NCBI GenBank assembly: GCA_956465555.1
Contig: OY101117.1
Location: 2,542,001 to 2,606,000 of the forward strand
Source of the DNA: Nitzschia sp. pyKryTriq1
Lineage: Eukaryota > Bacillariophyta > Bacillariophyceae > Bacillariales > Bacillariaceae
Length of the DNA stretch: 64,000 nucleotides
Direction: 5' to 3'
The notes below the pieces were generated by a model. That model was not told where the DNA came from and did no database searches. It saw nothing but the letters and a program-made list of their open reading frames with translations. This document shows, in pieces, positions 9,388 to 21,136 of the stretch. A program made the translations under genes and the position numbers. Position 1 is the stretch's first letter. Each line of letters starts with the position of its first letter.

Positions 9388-12299
9388 ATGGACGAAGAAA
9401 CTAGTGAAGTAGTAACCGCAGCATGGTGGGTTTGGGTTTTGCTCTCGTTGACCGCTTGCATATCTTTCTGGTGCCAAGCGATTGTCACGGAGGAAAGGTA
9501 TGTCGATCGATGGTGATGATGATTCCGTCATAACTCTGGCATGATGATCTACATTATGATATTTCCCGTGTCCTTCTCTGCCCTCACAGTCAGCTGCCTT
9601 TCTTTCTCTACATCTTACGCAATATAGACTCGTGCCCGCGCTAAATGTGATTTCGGACTACTACAACATTCCGAACGATATAGCAGGCAAGTACCTCGAA
9701 TGCACGATGTCGAGTTGCTGAACGATTAGAATACGAGTATATTGGGCACATTGCATTACAATCACCACTCATTGCTCAACATTTGCACTTTCTCTCGCTA
9801 CAAATAATACACCCTCCTATTGATAATTTCCTAGGTGCAACTCTCATGGCTGCTGGAGCATCGTCTCCAGAGCTGTTTTCGTCCTTCGTGTCGCTTTTCA
9901 TTACGCACTCGTCGTTGGGTTTGGGAACTGTAAGTATTGCAGTTGACGTCGACGGTGGTCGGTCCGGAATTTGTAACAACAAGGAGGTACCATATTATGA
10001 TCCGCTGACGTATTCGCTGTCGCTATTCTTCTCGTCAGATTGTGGGGTCGGAGATTTTCAATCAGCTCGTTATTTGCGCTGGATCAGTTTACGCCTGTAC
10101 GTAAGAACTTTCTTCGTCATGATGTGCCGGCTGGTGAAAGAAAAATATTGAGTATTGTTGCATTACAGGACCTCACATTATATTCCTATTATTTCTCCAC
10201 GTCGCCCTTCGCTCCAAAAACAATATTATAGCCAAGACTGGAACGCTTCAACTCGACAAAGCTATTGTGGCCCGTGAAGTTGGATTCTATGCCTTGGCAA
10301 TTATTCTATTGTATATTGCACTTCAGGATGTGCGACCTGCACCGGACGATCCAACGGGTCCCGATCATATCTATGTTTCGTTCTGGGAAGCTTGCATGGT
10401 GTTTAGTGGATACATTATCTATGTCATTGTATGTGCCAATATGGAGGCGATTGTGGCTTTCTTTTCCAAAGCAAAGGAGGGGGGACTCGGTGCCAGTGGC
10501 CCAAAAGGGTATGGTTCCCTGAACACTCACAAAGTGGTAAGAATTTTTGAAATGAGAAGTTTGGGTTAGTACAACGGTGGTCAGTGCCATCCGAATACCA
10601 ATTATCCAACACAAAACGTCTTGTCCCGTTCAATTTTGGATTCGATCATCAGAACTTGGACGAGGATGTTCCACGCGATATGGCCTACGTAACGCAGCAC
10701 AAAAATTTGTCTAGTGAACCAAAAGCGAATTGGAAAGAAGTCGAGTACATTATGCCTCGCGAGTCATTTCAAACTGCGACAACTGGTGAGGAGGAACAAT
10801 TGCACAGGTTAGATCGGCTGCGTAGCAGCGGGAGCAGTATAAGTTTCCGTCGCGGAAGCTCTTTGATAAAGTCGCTTCGCCAATCGATCGTTGTAGGGTT
10901 TGAGGATGGGGTCCTGGTAGATTTGATTCGGCATACGGAGCGTCCGACGGAATTCCATTCTATTCATGACTTAGAGGACAATGAGGTAGGATACAGGTTA
11001 TGCATCATCATACAAGGGCTTTTGATCAATGAGCTGGACCACTTATTTCATTTTCCCTTCCATCTCCCTTTCCCAACCATCCTTGTACCGGCGCTTAGAT
11101 TACTGGAGTTTTTCGCTGTTTTCTCTGGCAACAATCGCCTTTCTACACCAAGGCGCGTTTCGGTTCTCACGCATGGCACCTCCGTTGGTTCACTATTTCG
11201 GAGCACCAGATTACGTCTGTACCCGATCGTCAGGATCCCGAAAAGCACCGCATGAGGTATCCCAGATGTACTCAACTTCATGTCGATGACGACCGCCTCA
11301 TCATTCGAATGGTCAATCCCCACTCAGACAAGCGTGATTGTGAGTCGCCGAAATGGATTATAGAAAACAACGGAAGATCCTCCGTGCACTAACCTTGAAC
11401 CGTCTTCTTTCCCTGAAAACCTCCAGTCACTGTCATGGCACCCTCCAAGAAGATATATTTGGCCGTACTTGAAAAGTTGGAAGGCTTCATGAGGTATCAC
11501 ACCACCTTAAGGTCGAACTCTATCGTTGATGACGTGAATGCTGCCGATGACGACGATGCCGATGTGGAGGGTGTCGACAATGCAGACGCACACATGAGCC
11601 TTGTTGAATTTCCGGATGATGCAGGCATTTTTGAATTGTGCATGTGGGTTTTCTTATTTCCTATACGCTTTATCATGCATTGGACCCTGCCGGACGTGCG
11701 CCATATGGACAGCGATGGTGACTTTACTCCCTCAATCAATACCGCATTTTTCTCTACCTTCATGTGTCTTGTGTGGCTGGTAATTGGAAGTTATGCTATG
11801 GTCGCTTCTCTCGAGGGTTTGGCAGAGTTGATGGATATCCCCGACGCCGTTATCGGTTTCACCGTTTCGGCAGCTGGTGAGTGTGTGAAGAAAGATCCCG
11901 AGCCACCGAATGATTTAGTTTCACAATCATCTCACAATGTACATCCATTTTCCAGGTACTTCGCTTCCCAACTACGTGGCCAGCAAGGTCGCAGCGGAGA
12001 ATGGATTTGGAAACCAGGCTGTTTCCAACGCTTTTGGTTCCAACACATTTAACATAATGGTCGGCCTTGGTTTGCCTTGGATGCTGTACACTAGCTTTGG
12101 AACTGGATTTGAGCCGTACCATGGTCTTCCAGCGGAAGGGATTTTGGAGTCTATTATTATTCTGGCCACCGTTCTTCTGGTATTCATTGTGTTGATGTTC
12201 AGTAGTGGATTCATGATTTTGAAATGGCACGGTATTCTCTTCATGATTATGTACGTCGCCTACATTGTGTATGCGATTGCGGAAGTCTATCTAAAGTAA
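9388..12299 (+). CDS. K+-dependent Na+/Ca2+ exchanger (NCKX/SLC24-like), nine exons
   Basis: Exons are 9388-9497, about 9630-9686 (edge uncertain by 1-2 bases), 9835-9929, 10039-10096, 10232-10536, 10653-10985, 11099-11339, 11427-11876 and 11956-12299, giving about 664 aa. The first exon encodes an N-terminal membrane helix. The alpha-1 repeat is assembled across exons 2-4 (NDIAG|ATLMAAGASSPELF and GSEIFNQLVICAGS). The alpha-2 repeat spans exons 8-9 (IPDAVIGFTVSAAG|TSLPNYVASK and GFGNQAVSNAFGSNTFNI). A long cytoplasmic loop includes HAWHLRWFTIS, a segment seen in NCKX homologues. The family exports Ca2+ in exchange for Na+ with K+ cotransport. Intron 2 begins GC rather than GT; the frame and conserved residues support it. 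An alternative acceptor at 10154 for exon 5 creates a TGA and was rejected. Confidence 0.88.
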
Positions 12300-12631
12300 A
12301 GAGTGGGGACCTTTAGTATTCCTGAGTGCTTGTGTAACTTTTTATTTCTCTCTAATACTGTAGTTGCATCCTCCTCTTAAGAAGATGGCGTTGATAGTTC
12401 ACTACTACGAATCTCTTGCAACTCCGAAAACGCCAGATAGGTCCACGAGTGTTCTTGATCCGGTCGCGGGGAAGGAGCGGACTCAAAAACAATTTTATTC
12501 CTCGTGAACCCATACTTTCAAACTGGACCGAATATTTCTATTTCTGCCCTGTCGTCATTCCTGGTCTTTCAAAAATGGCTGGGAACGTGCGTGTAGCTAT
12601 CACGCCTTTTGATGCATCATCCACTAATGGA

Positions 12632-13098
12632 TTATTTGGAAGCTGTGACTGTCTTTTCTTCAGCCTTTTGCTTCGCCGGGTCTACAGTTGATTTCTTATT
12701 ACCGTCGTCCATTTGGATGCTGATGTCCTCGGGTTTTTCGCGCTTCATCTGCACTCCACTCCAGACACCCGTACCACGGAATTCGTCCGTTTGCCCCGCT
12801 GCGTAGCCAACCAAATCAATGGTCGACTGGAACATGAATGAAAGAAAGCGAATAAATGTAGCAAACGCAGGCAGATGGCAAGCTGTTAGATGGTTTTGTT
12901 CCAAAGCAGCCCTTTTTCTTTGGGCGGGATGGTGGTGGTGATGTGTCTTACCTTGATGGTTCAGTAAACTACCATGGTTGGTGCAGCTTCCAATTCAGTG
13001 GTGGTGCGAGGAAGAAAGGCTGGTTTGGACGACAAGGGAGCAAATCCGGAAACGACAGAAGTCAAAAGTAGAGCAATGAAAGCCAATAGTTTGGTCAT
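12632..13098 (-). CDS. Small presequence-bearing protein, function unknown
   Basis: Exon 1 is 13098-12973 and exon 2 is 12826-12632, giving 106 aa. Exon 1 encodes a signal peptide (MTKLLAFIALLLTSVVS) directly followed by GFAPLSSKPAFLP, the hydrophobic plus F-containing layout of diatom plastid presequences. The mature part (STIDLVGYAAGQTDEF, GTGVWSGVQMKREKPEDI) is short, charged and not recognised. The donor chosen is ATG|GTAGTT; a stronger-looking GTAAGA 26 nt further on lies after an in-frame TGA. The intron is 146 nt. Plastid location is inferred from the presequence only. Confidence 0.6.
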
Positions 13099-13791
13099 GA
13101 TGGTTAGAGTGTTTGAAACTATGCGACGGCAATTTCTCGTACGAACCCCGTCCCAATTCGTTTTATTCCTGGTTCTGCCTCATTGACACCACCTTCGTGC
13201 TGGTGGGATCGAAGTTTTCCGTCTTCGCTACGCTGGCGAAACTTCACACCACGTCACCCCGAAAGACCAGTCGGAAGAGTCGTCAGTCAACCTTCGTGGT
13301 TGGCTGGCGCGCTGGCCCCTTATTCAGTTGTCTGTCGTCATGCGATCGATCGTCTTGTCATGTCATTGCGCTTTTTGGAATTTGGCGCCACGCACATATA
13401 CGTGACCGGTACTGTACTGTACAGTACGGTAGCTATCCGCCATGCGCATTCCGCCTGCACCACCCGCCATGAAAAAAATATAATGACGACAACATAGCGC
13501 ATGAGGATCAACACGACACAGATTGTTTGTCGTCATCCTCCTTGTGTGAACAGTACTGGTACCAACAATAGCAATAGCAATAACAATAACAATAATACCA
13601 ACACCACGAGAAGAAAGACATTCGGAAGCAACCTGCTATTGGACTTCACGTTCAATTATTGATTGAGAAGCAGGATTGAAAAGTCTGCATCTTGTTATTT
13701 TATTGTTTGAAAGAACAAGTAATATTCGCTCACACAAAAAATTCAAGTTCCCTTTCGAAACGGAAAAAAAAGCAAACTACCAACACTCAAT
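13099..13791. other. Divergent intergenic region with GTAC and CAATAG simple repeats
   Basis: This spacer separates divergent starts at 13098 and 13792. It contains CCGGTACTGTACTGTACAGTAC at about 13405-13435 and an (AATAGC/AATAAC)n tract at about 13565-13600. No gene is seen. It probably carries both promoters. Confidence 0.5.
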
Positions 13792-15901
13792 ATGAAATTC
13801 TCACGTTTATGCTTGGCGGCCACCGTCCTTGCCAGTTCGTCCACAACAAGCTTTGCCTTTGTCAGTCCGTCGCTGACTTTGACAACACAGCCAGCAGCAG
13901 CCTGCTACGCAAGTCGTCGCATGGTGGCGACAGTCAACGATGTGGCTTCACCCTCCCCCTCGGCATTGTCGTCTGGCGAATCATCATCATCATCAACAAC
14001 AACAACTACATCTTCATCATCCGCAGAGTTTCCTCCCCCATTGACTTCTATTGAGAAGGTTCAAAGAGCTGCAACTTTCTGGTCCGTGGCCTTGCCTATC
14101 GTTGCGAATTACTACGGTCTCATTGGCAATCTCAAGCTACAAGAAGTTCTCGGTACCCCTTTGAGTGAGGAAGACGTTGAGGTGCGTACTGTACACTACT
14201 TTTGGCTTGCTTGTTGATGGAATATTGCAGCAACCCTACTTTTTACAGCATTTGGCACTTGTTCTCGCCCGAACCAATTCGCTTGCACATTCATTTCACA
14301 CTGTTCTTGTTGTTGTTGTGATTCCAATATTGCACTGACTGTACGATAGTCGCTATGGGATAATATGCACGTAGATGGGGCCAAAAAGTTGAGCGATGTC
14401 GTGACCGATCTCAAAGGATTTTACGTCAAGACGGCACAAATTATTTCCAGTCGACAAGATTTGTTTCCAAAACAATACACGGATGCTTTGAGCGGCTTTA
14501 CCGACAATTTGGACCCCATGCCTGCGGAGCTGGCCAAGGCCGTGATCGTACAAGAATTGCTCAACCGTGACGAGAAATTTGAGGATGTCTTTAGCGAATT
14601 TGATGAAGTACCCTTGGGTGCGGCATCTGTGGCTCAAGTGCATCGAGCCGTCTTGACGGACAAATATGGAGGAAGGGAAGTGGCTGTCAAAATTCAACGA
14701 CCTAGTATTGAATCGAAATTGCTGGCAGACATTGCCAACCTCAAAGCCATCTCCAAGGCGTTTCGAAATGTAGATGCCCTGCCATTGGACTACTACACCG
14801 TCATGGTCGAGCTTGAAAAGCAATTGGCAGATGAATTCGACTTTGTGGCAGAGGCTGTGGCGATGGATCGGATCTACAATTCGTTGTCTCGAAGTTTGGA
14901 TGGCACTGAAGTGACGGAACTGCCGCTGGTCCTACCCCGTCCGGTTGCGGGCCTAGTCAGTCGACGCGTCTTGGTCATGGACTATCTGGAGGGAGTTCCA
15001 TTGTCTAGAGCAAGAGAAGAAATGGAGAGGAGAGGTGTGGATCCCGATAGTCCTGAGGCAAAACTATTTGGTCGAAAGTTGTTGAAGGCTTTGACGTATG
15101 CCTTCGGCAGAAACATTCTAGAAACTGGGTTCTTTCATGCCGGTAAGGAGACATGAATGACACAAAATCCCCTCAATAATTATGGCTCTCACACATTCTT
15201 CTTATGACTACGGTACAGATCCTCATCCTGGGAATATTTTTGTTTTGGCGAATGGCGACATTGGTTTGATTGACTTTGGACAAGTAAAACAGATTTCCGG
15301 ACGAAACCGGGAAACATTGGCCAAGGTGATGATTGCATTGGACGAACGCGTGGGGGATGATCGACCGGAGGATTTGGATCGCATTGGGAACTTGGCGCTG
15401 GAATTGGGAGTGGTACTAAATGATGACGCGAAAGACGAAGCTGCGGCCGCGGTGGGGATGTGGTTGTTTGATGGATCGACAGAGAAACTCCCAGGCGGAT
15501 ACGATTTGGGTGAGCTAAGTCCCAATTCACCGGTCAAAGAGTTGAAATCATTCCCACAAGATCTGGTGCTGGTGGGTCGCTCATCTATTCTCATCAAGGG
15601 TTTGTCTAACCGCTTGGACATCCCGTGGTCGTTGAGTAAGGAATGGGCTCCAATTGCCCGGCAAGTTCTCGAAAGAGGGAAAGCACCAGCTTCCAAGAAA
15701 GGAAGTGATGGCTCGGACAGTCAACGGATTCGATTTGTGGTTGTGATGAAAACCATGAAGCAGTGGGCCAAGGGGCGGGCGACTCGGGCTGTGACGAGAC
15801 TCCCTAGTCCTGTTCGATCTCGGGTGGCCGCCTGGATCGTGCGAAGAGAAGAGCGGAAATCCAGAAAAGCGCTGACGACGAGACCGACTTTCAAGGAATG
15901 A
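13792..15901 (+). CDS. Plastid-type ABC1/UbiB (ADCK) atypical kinase
   Basis: Exons are 13792-14181, 14350-15142 and 15219-15901, giving 621 aa; all junctions are GT-AG and in frame. The N-terminus is a signal peptide followed by SFAFVSPS, which fits the diatom ASAF plastid motif, then a Ser/Thr-rich linker. Kinase landmarks are present: the family's signature helix appears as YVKTAQ (consensus KxGQ), the A-rich loop as GAASVAQVH, the Lys as VAVKIQRP, then DEFDFVAEA, DPHPGNIF and IDFGQ. The family acts as atypical kinases or ATPases in quinone and isoprenoid lipid metabolism; plastid members associate with plastoglobules. The Ala in KTAQ in place of Gly is noteworthy. Confidence 0.9.
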
Positions 15902-16278
15902 ACTCGTTATGATGATTCTCGTTGCCCTTGAAAATGACTCGATACGATACGCTTATACATGGGATGTATTCCATATAATTTCGCCAAGAGGCTACACATC
16001 AGACTTGGGGGAATACTACGTCCCTTGAGCAAGGAGGTCAAAAGAGCACGCTACTGCCAATGCTAGACTAGTAGGCTACTAGTATCACGACAGACCTCTC
16101 CGACTGACTTGTTATTGCAAATACCATTCATCTAAAGCTGTCTCTTCTTGATTTTAGCCTCTTGAGAATATTTGCAGACAAGGCACTTGCTAGTCTAGAG
16201 GCAGTGATGGTACACTGTACGTGAGCCTTTCCACCGTCTTCATCGAACAGAATAGAGTTAGTGGATGTGATCTAGTCT
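15902..16278. other. Intergenic region, no gene seen
   Basis: This stretch lies between the 3' ends of the ABC1 kinase and the DUF6824 gene. It has a GACTAGTAGGCTACTAGTATC inverted word near 16063-16085 and no coding signal. Confidence 0.5.
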
Positions 16279-18312
16279 TTAATAGGGCCGTCGCTTAGGA
16301 GCCAGAGTCGTGGATGGTTGCGTCGGATGTGTCGTCGTGCGTCGTTTGCTGGATTTGACGGCAGCAGTCCCACTGCAATCAGTGGACTTCTCTACGGGGT
16401 TTTCCTTTTGACCCTTTACTTTGCTTCTCATGTACCGAAAGTAGTGCGCTATCTTCTCCCTTGCCACATCATGATCGACGACTTGGACCCACGCACCACC
16501 TCGCTCCTCCCATTTCAAAAAGCGGCCCTTACTTTCGTAGATGATCTGTACAATCCGATCGGTGACTTCTGTCTTGTGATACTTGTTGGCTGTTTCGTAT
16601 TGATTCCAATACATTTCCACCAAATGCAGCGCCCGAAGATTTCCCGTATGTTGTCGAATACTCTTGTGTTGTCCGAACAGTACATCAAACCGACGGGGTA
16701 CCAAAATGACCTCCTCGTCCTCTCCAGAAGATGACACTACCACTTGCTCGCCGCCCGTCAACGTTGTTATTGTTGGTGTGGACCTTGACGACGACTTTTC
16801 CTCTGCCTGGTGCTGGAGCTGCAGCCATTCCAAATGCCCGTCAATATTCCAACTCTCGTCGTTGTCGGTTCCTTTTCCCAAGGGCAAGTCGGAAGTATCG
16901 ATTCCAAAAGTTTGCAACACAAAATGAATATCCCGAGCTGTTTCAAAGGCATGAGTTCGTAGTCGGAGAAGACGGAGGGTGGACGACGACTTGCAGTCAT
17001 TGTTGTTATTATTGTTGTTGTTGTTGCTGTTGTTGAGGAAGCACAACAATATTTGAATTCCAGCCACAAAGGAACGATGTAGAAGGAGTGATGGGCCACG
17101 CTGGTGGAAACAAAAGTGTGCCCCGACGATTCGTTCCGGAATACCCGTTCGTACATGATGAATTCTCTGAATGGCTTGAAAATAGTCTTTCATTCGTCGT
17201 ACCAAATAAGGAGATTGATGCTGCTGCTGCTCCTGCTGCGGATCATCATCATGATAATCATCCAAGAGAAAAAAGACTACCACGAAACCTTTCTTTTGTG
17301 TCTCTTCATCTCGTAGACATCGATTCAAGAAGTACCAATGACAACGGGCCTGATGTGTGCATTCAGCAGTTGTAAGATGATGATCATGATCTTCAACAAA
17401 AGTAGGCATGCACAGACAGTATATCCTTGTTCCTTACACGGAGTGTACGAATACTGTAAGTGTACTTACCAAACTCTCAATGTTTTTGTAGTTGCGACAC
17501 CGATAGACCAAGATCGTCCTTCCAGCGGCATCCCGAGTAGGTAAGACTTGCATGTTTCCAAGTTTTAAAATATCCCGTTCCTCTTGCGTCAGATCCGACA
17601 ATGTCACATCTCGCCCCAATATTGTTTCCTCCTCCTCGTTGTTGTTGTATCCAACAAACAATTCCTGTTTGATGGCAAAGTGTCTCGACAAAAGTTCGGC
17701 AGCGGGTTTCACTTGCAGTCGCTCAGCTCGTAAACACCGGAGACGAACAGTCCTCACGTAATTTTCGTTGTATTGTTTGGCTCGAAGATATGCATCCGCC
17801 GAGAATGATGATGACGATGACGATGATCCGTGGTCCGGCTTCTTCTTTTGCATCGATACTAATTCTTGATCGAGTTGTTCGTCCAATTTCAACATCATCA
17901 TTTTTTCATCCTGCTGGTCGGAATCCACCACTACATCTGGAACAGCATCGATAGGAGGAAGGTGGAATGGTGATGATGATGATGTCCGCAGTGATATCTC
18001 TGTCGATTTTTCCGGCAGTAGTGGCGGTGAGGCAAGGATGATGCTTGTTGATGTTGTTGTTGTTGTTTCGATTCCATGAAAATCCAAAATGGTCCTTTCA
18101 CAATCTTCCACACTAATGTTCTCGAGTTCCCTCGCCATGGTTGCTTCCGCCTCTTGGATAATATCCTCTTCAGTCTCTGGAAATCTTCTTTCCCGCTGCT
18201 GCTTCCGCTTCTGCTCATCGAGGAACATGATTGTTCTTCCAGCATCAGCAGCTCTTGTCGTTGTTCTTGTTGCAGGCACCATTTGCGTTCTATTTCCTTT
18301 ACAGTAGCCCAT
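16279..18312 (-). CDS. CRAL-TRIO-N-like plus DUF6824 protein (diatom family), copy 1
   Basis: Exon 1 is 18312-17470 and exon 2 is 17349-16279 (intron 120 nt, phase 0), giving 637 aa. Exon 1 has a low-complexity N-terminus, then about residues 185-281 with a helix-rich block (VRTVRLRCLRAERLQVKPAA, LLSRHFAIKQELFV, LGNMQVLPTRDAAGRTILVY) resembling the N-terminal part of Sec14/CRAL-TRIO-like diatom proteins. Exon 2 opens with ARCHWYFLNRCLRDEETQKK, has a poly-Asn tract, and ends with a DUF6824 domain (PRRFDVLFGQHKSIRQHTGN to AREKIAHYFRYMR). Function is unknown; DUF6824 is a stramenopile domain with possible nucleic-acid or regulatory roles. A second gene of the same design lies at 46426-47984 with its intron at the same place. 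Confidence 0.75.
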
Positions 18313-18878
18313 CTATGGACGGAAGAGTGACGATGAGGTGATCAAAAGACGATCATTGTCTTCCTCTCTCTACCAGTACGTACAAGCTTTGGATGATGAT
18401 GATCATGTTTGTGGTTTGTGCTCTGTGCTCTGTGCAATCGAAACGCCAACAGTACTGTACCAGTGCGAACTGTACAGGGTAACGACAAAAACACACTAAC
18501 AACCAATGCTGGGGTGGACTCAAACGATTGCATCCCTAGAGGGGGGATGCATGGGGGATGGACCAATAATGGGGGGCGCGGGCGGAATTTTGACGGCCGA
18601 CTCAGTCGACTCAAATCACCGGTTCAAAAAATTATTTTTTACTCGTAATAGCTCTACTCTTCTACAGTACAGTACCAGTAATACTTTCAATGCAAGTACT
18701 TTTTGTAGTCTAATACCCCGCTTATTCCACACTCTCACTCCAACCACATTCAATACAGTATAGACAATTTCAACTAATCTGTTGAACAGGACGGGCTCTC
18801 CTCAAGAACAGAGAGAAGAAGCAGCTGTACGTATGTGCTGTAATAACCATTGATTGTATTCTACTACTAGCAGTCATC
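18313..18878. other. Divergent intergenic region
   Basis: About 565 bp separate divergent starts at 18312 and 18879. It contains scattered GTACTGTACCAGTGC and ACAGTACAGTACCAG words (18450-18480, 18665-18680) and a GGGGGGATGCATGGGGGATG stretch near 18541. No gene is seen. Confidence 0.5.
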
Positions 18879-20042
18879 ATGACGGAACGAGAACCCTTGC
18901 GACGAGGCGGGGGTGAGCCATCACCCGCCTCGTCAGAACCGCCTTCCGCGACTACTACTACAACTACCACCATCCGAGCTTCTTCTTCTTCAAACAATAG
19001 CAGTAGCAGCAGCAAAAAGACAAAGGTCTGGGCGTTGCCTTGGATCATTATGATGATCGCCTTGTATGCCTTTGCCTTGCCGTGGATCAATTTTGCGATA
19101 CTTCAGCGATACTTTTTGCAGAAGGACCAATGGGGCGATGCCTTGCCAGGTCTCGACACTACCCCCTACCGAAAGTTCACCATGCGAGGTCACATGGCGA
19201 CTGGTGCAATTTGCCTGATATTAGGACCCTTGCAATTCATTCCACAGCTACGAAGTTTCTATCCTAAAATCCATCGTTGGTCGGGACGAATTTATTGTTC
19301 CTGTGCCATGCTATCCTGCTGCTTTGGATTGATCTTTATTGCACTCAAAGGACAACTCGTGGGAGGCTGGAACATGACGGTGGCATTTTCGTGTGCGGGA
19401 GTGACGATTGGAGTCTTGGGTTTCAAAGCCTGGCAAACGGCACGAGCGGCCAAAGTATCAGCATCATCCTCCGCCGGTAGTAGTACCACCGGTACTCTGG
19501 ATTTTACGGCCCACCGGAATTGGGGCATTCGGAGCTACAGTCAAATTCTGGCTCCCATGTTGTACCGATACTGGTACATTTGCTTACAACTCTTTGGTTT
19601 GTATCGAGTTCCAGTTCCTCCTCGATTGGGAGGAGTCTGTCGAAATGATATTGATATCTGTCCGGATTATCTCAGAATCATTGACATGATGCATTGCTGG
19701 ACGTACTGGTTGACGGCCTTGGGAGTGGCCGAATTGATCATTTACTATCTTCCCAAGCATCATAGTACTACATGTAGTGGTTCCAATACTGCTGACGGTG
19801 ATGATTTGATGGTTGCGGAAGGAGAAGAAGAATCTTCCGAGATGGAAAGACCCTTCCTATCCACTAGAACACCATCATCGCCATCACCATCATGTGACAA
19901 CAATGATGATGACAACGACGACGAACCACCACGACCGATTCGGAGTCCGTCACCCACAGCCGTCAACGTAATTGGATGGATCTTGGCGCTCACCACCGTC
20001 ACCATCACAACCCGGCTCTTTACATATAGTAGGGGTCCATAG
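18879..20042 (+). CDS. DUF2306 family multi-pass membrane protein
   Basis: This single-exon protein is 387 aa. A Ser/Thr-rich hydrophilic N-terminus (residues 1-48) precedes a first membrane helix (WALPWIIMMIALYAFALPW). The DUF2306 core follows: RKFTMRGHMATGAICLILGPLQF, then KIHRWSGRIY near residues 128-137, two to three more helices, and HRNWGIRSYSQILAPMLYRYWY. The conserved His residues in HxATG, IHRWSGR and HRNWG are typical of this family, which is suspected to bind haem. A Ser/Asp-rich acidic loop precedes a last hydrophobic stretch (INVIGWILALTTVTITTRLF-like). No substrate is known. Confidence 0.82.
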   Translation: MTEREPLRRGGGEPSPASSEPPSATTTTTTTIRASSSSNNSSSSSKKTKVWALPWIIMMIALYAFALPWINFAILQRYFLQKDQWGDALPGLDTTPYRKFTMRGHMATGAICLILGPLQFIPQLRSFYPKIHRWSGRIYCSCAMLSCCFGLIFIALKGQLVGGWNMTVAFSCAGVTIGVLGFKAWQTARAAKVSASSSAGSSTTGTLDFTAHRNWGIRSYSQILAPMLYRYWYICLQLFGLYRVPVPPRLGGVCRNDIDICPDYLRIIDMMHCWTYWLTALGVAELIIYYLPKHHSTTCSGSNTADGDDLMVAEGEEESSEMERPFLSTRTPSSPSPSCDNNDDDNDDEPPRPIRSPSPTAVNVIGWILALTTVTITTRLFTYSRGP

Positions 20043-20248
20043 ATGATAGAGGAAATCACATTTTTTTATAATGAACCATTTTTGAATGGATTATTTTTCA
20101 TCTCTAGACTTCCTTGGGAGGGGATGAAGAATACTATGCTGGCACGGGTCATACCGTAATGTTCATTTCGGATCCATGCAAAGGACCAGCTCTGGTCCCG
20201 CGTCTAATTCCAGATGCTTTCGAGTTTGTTCACTATAACTACCAACTG

Positions 20249-21136
20249 TCATATTCTCGCCTTCCAAATTCGGTACATATTTTGACTCGCCCCGACACCG
20301 GATCTCCCACCAAAGACAACCAAACTTCCCATGTACAAATTACGAAGCTGTTCTTCATTCAAATACAAGGCAAACTTGGCTCCGCCATATCCACCCACAC
20401 TGGCCCCCAAACACACCAAGCCTGCTGTGGCCAGAGGAATAGCATTCAGTCGAGAGGTGGCCGAAATAATCACGGAGGGCGCTAGGGCACAAACCGCGGT
20501 GCCCTGGACATGGTGATGGGGCAGACCCGTCGCCTCGGTAATATAGGACATGGTCAATGGTAAACCCCCCACGCCCATGAGGGCACTTAGCAAGCCCGAG
20601 ACCAATCCAAAGGTAGCATGCTGCGCCATTAGTAGTAAAGTGGCGTCATCGTCGGCACAGGGCAGACTGCTGGACGAATCATCATCCTCGTTTCCTAGTA
20701 TGGACACCCGATTTTCCTTTTCGGTAGATCGTTTCATCTTTGCACGCTGCTGAATCCAGTAGTGGGTCGGAATCAGCACAATGCTAAACCCATTGAAAAA
20801 GAGGCCCAGCGCATCGCCAGAAAGCTTGTGAGCCAGACGAGTGCCGATACGAGCTGCCAAAACAGCAGGGACACCGATCATGAGGGCAAGTGGAATATCA
20901 ACTCGGTCTTCTTTCCAAAATTTGAATCCAGAAGTAACCGTCGAAAGGGAAAGTGACGACAACGACACCCCCGTCGCCGCAAGCTGAGATAGATTCGCCA
21001 CTGGAATCGCAAGGGTCATGGCAGGAATGATGGTTTGCGCGCCTCCCCAACCCACCAAACCCGTGACAGCACCAGCCGCCGATCCTACAAGAACGGCATA
21101 CAGATGACGCCGGGTCGAAAGATTGATGAATGACAT
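20249..21136 (-). CDS. TauE/SafE family sulfite or anion exporter-like protein
   Basis: The protein is 295 aa from the ATG at 21136. It has about eight hydrophobic segments arranged as the two halves typical of TauE/SafE: GAAGAVTGLVGWGGAQTIIP in the first half and FGLVSGLLSALMGVGGLPLT in the second, each with the glycine-rich GxGG turn. Family members export sulfite, sulfoacetate or related anions, but specificity cannot be read here. The frame stays open upstream of 21136, and a polypyrimidine-CAG acceptor-like site sits at about 21158-21165. An upstream exon carrying a targeting sequence is therefore possible. Converges with the DUF2306 gene. Confidence 0.82.
   Translation of the reverse strand: MSFINLSTRRHLYAVLVGSAAGAVTGLVGWGGAQTIIPAMTLAIPVANLSQLAATGVSLSSLSLSTVTSGFKFWKEDRVDIPLALMIGVPAVLAARIGTRLAHKLSGDALGLFFNGFSIVLIPTHYWIQQRAKMKRSTEKENRVSILGNEDDDSSSSLPCADDDATLLLMAQHATFGLVSGLLSALMGVGGLPLTMSYITEATGLPHHHVQGTAVCALAPSVIISATSRLNAIPLATAGLVCLGASVGGYGGAKFALYLNEEQLRNLYMGSLVVFGGRSGVGASQNMYRIWKARI

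Noticed and set aside
10097-10231. Earlier acceptor at 10158 for exon 5 of the exchanger
   Set aside because: Joining there creates TGA at the junction, while the acceptor before 10232 restores the family sequence VYASK.
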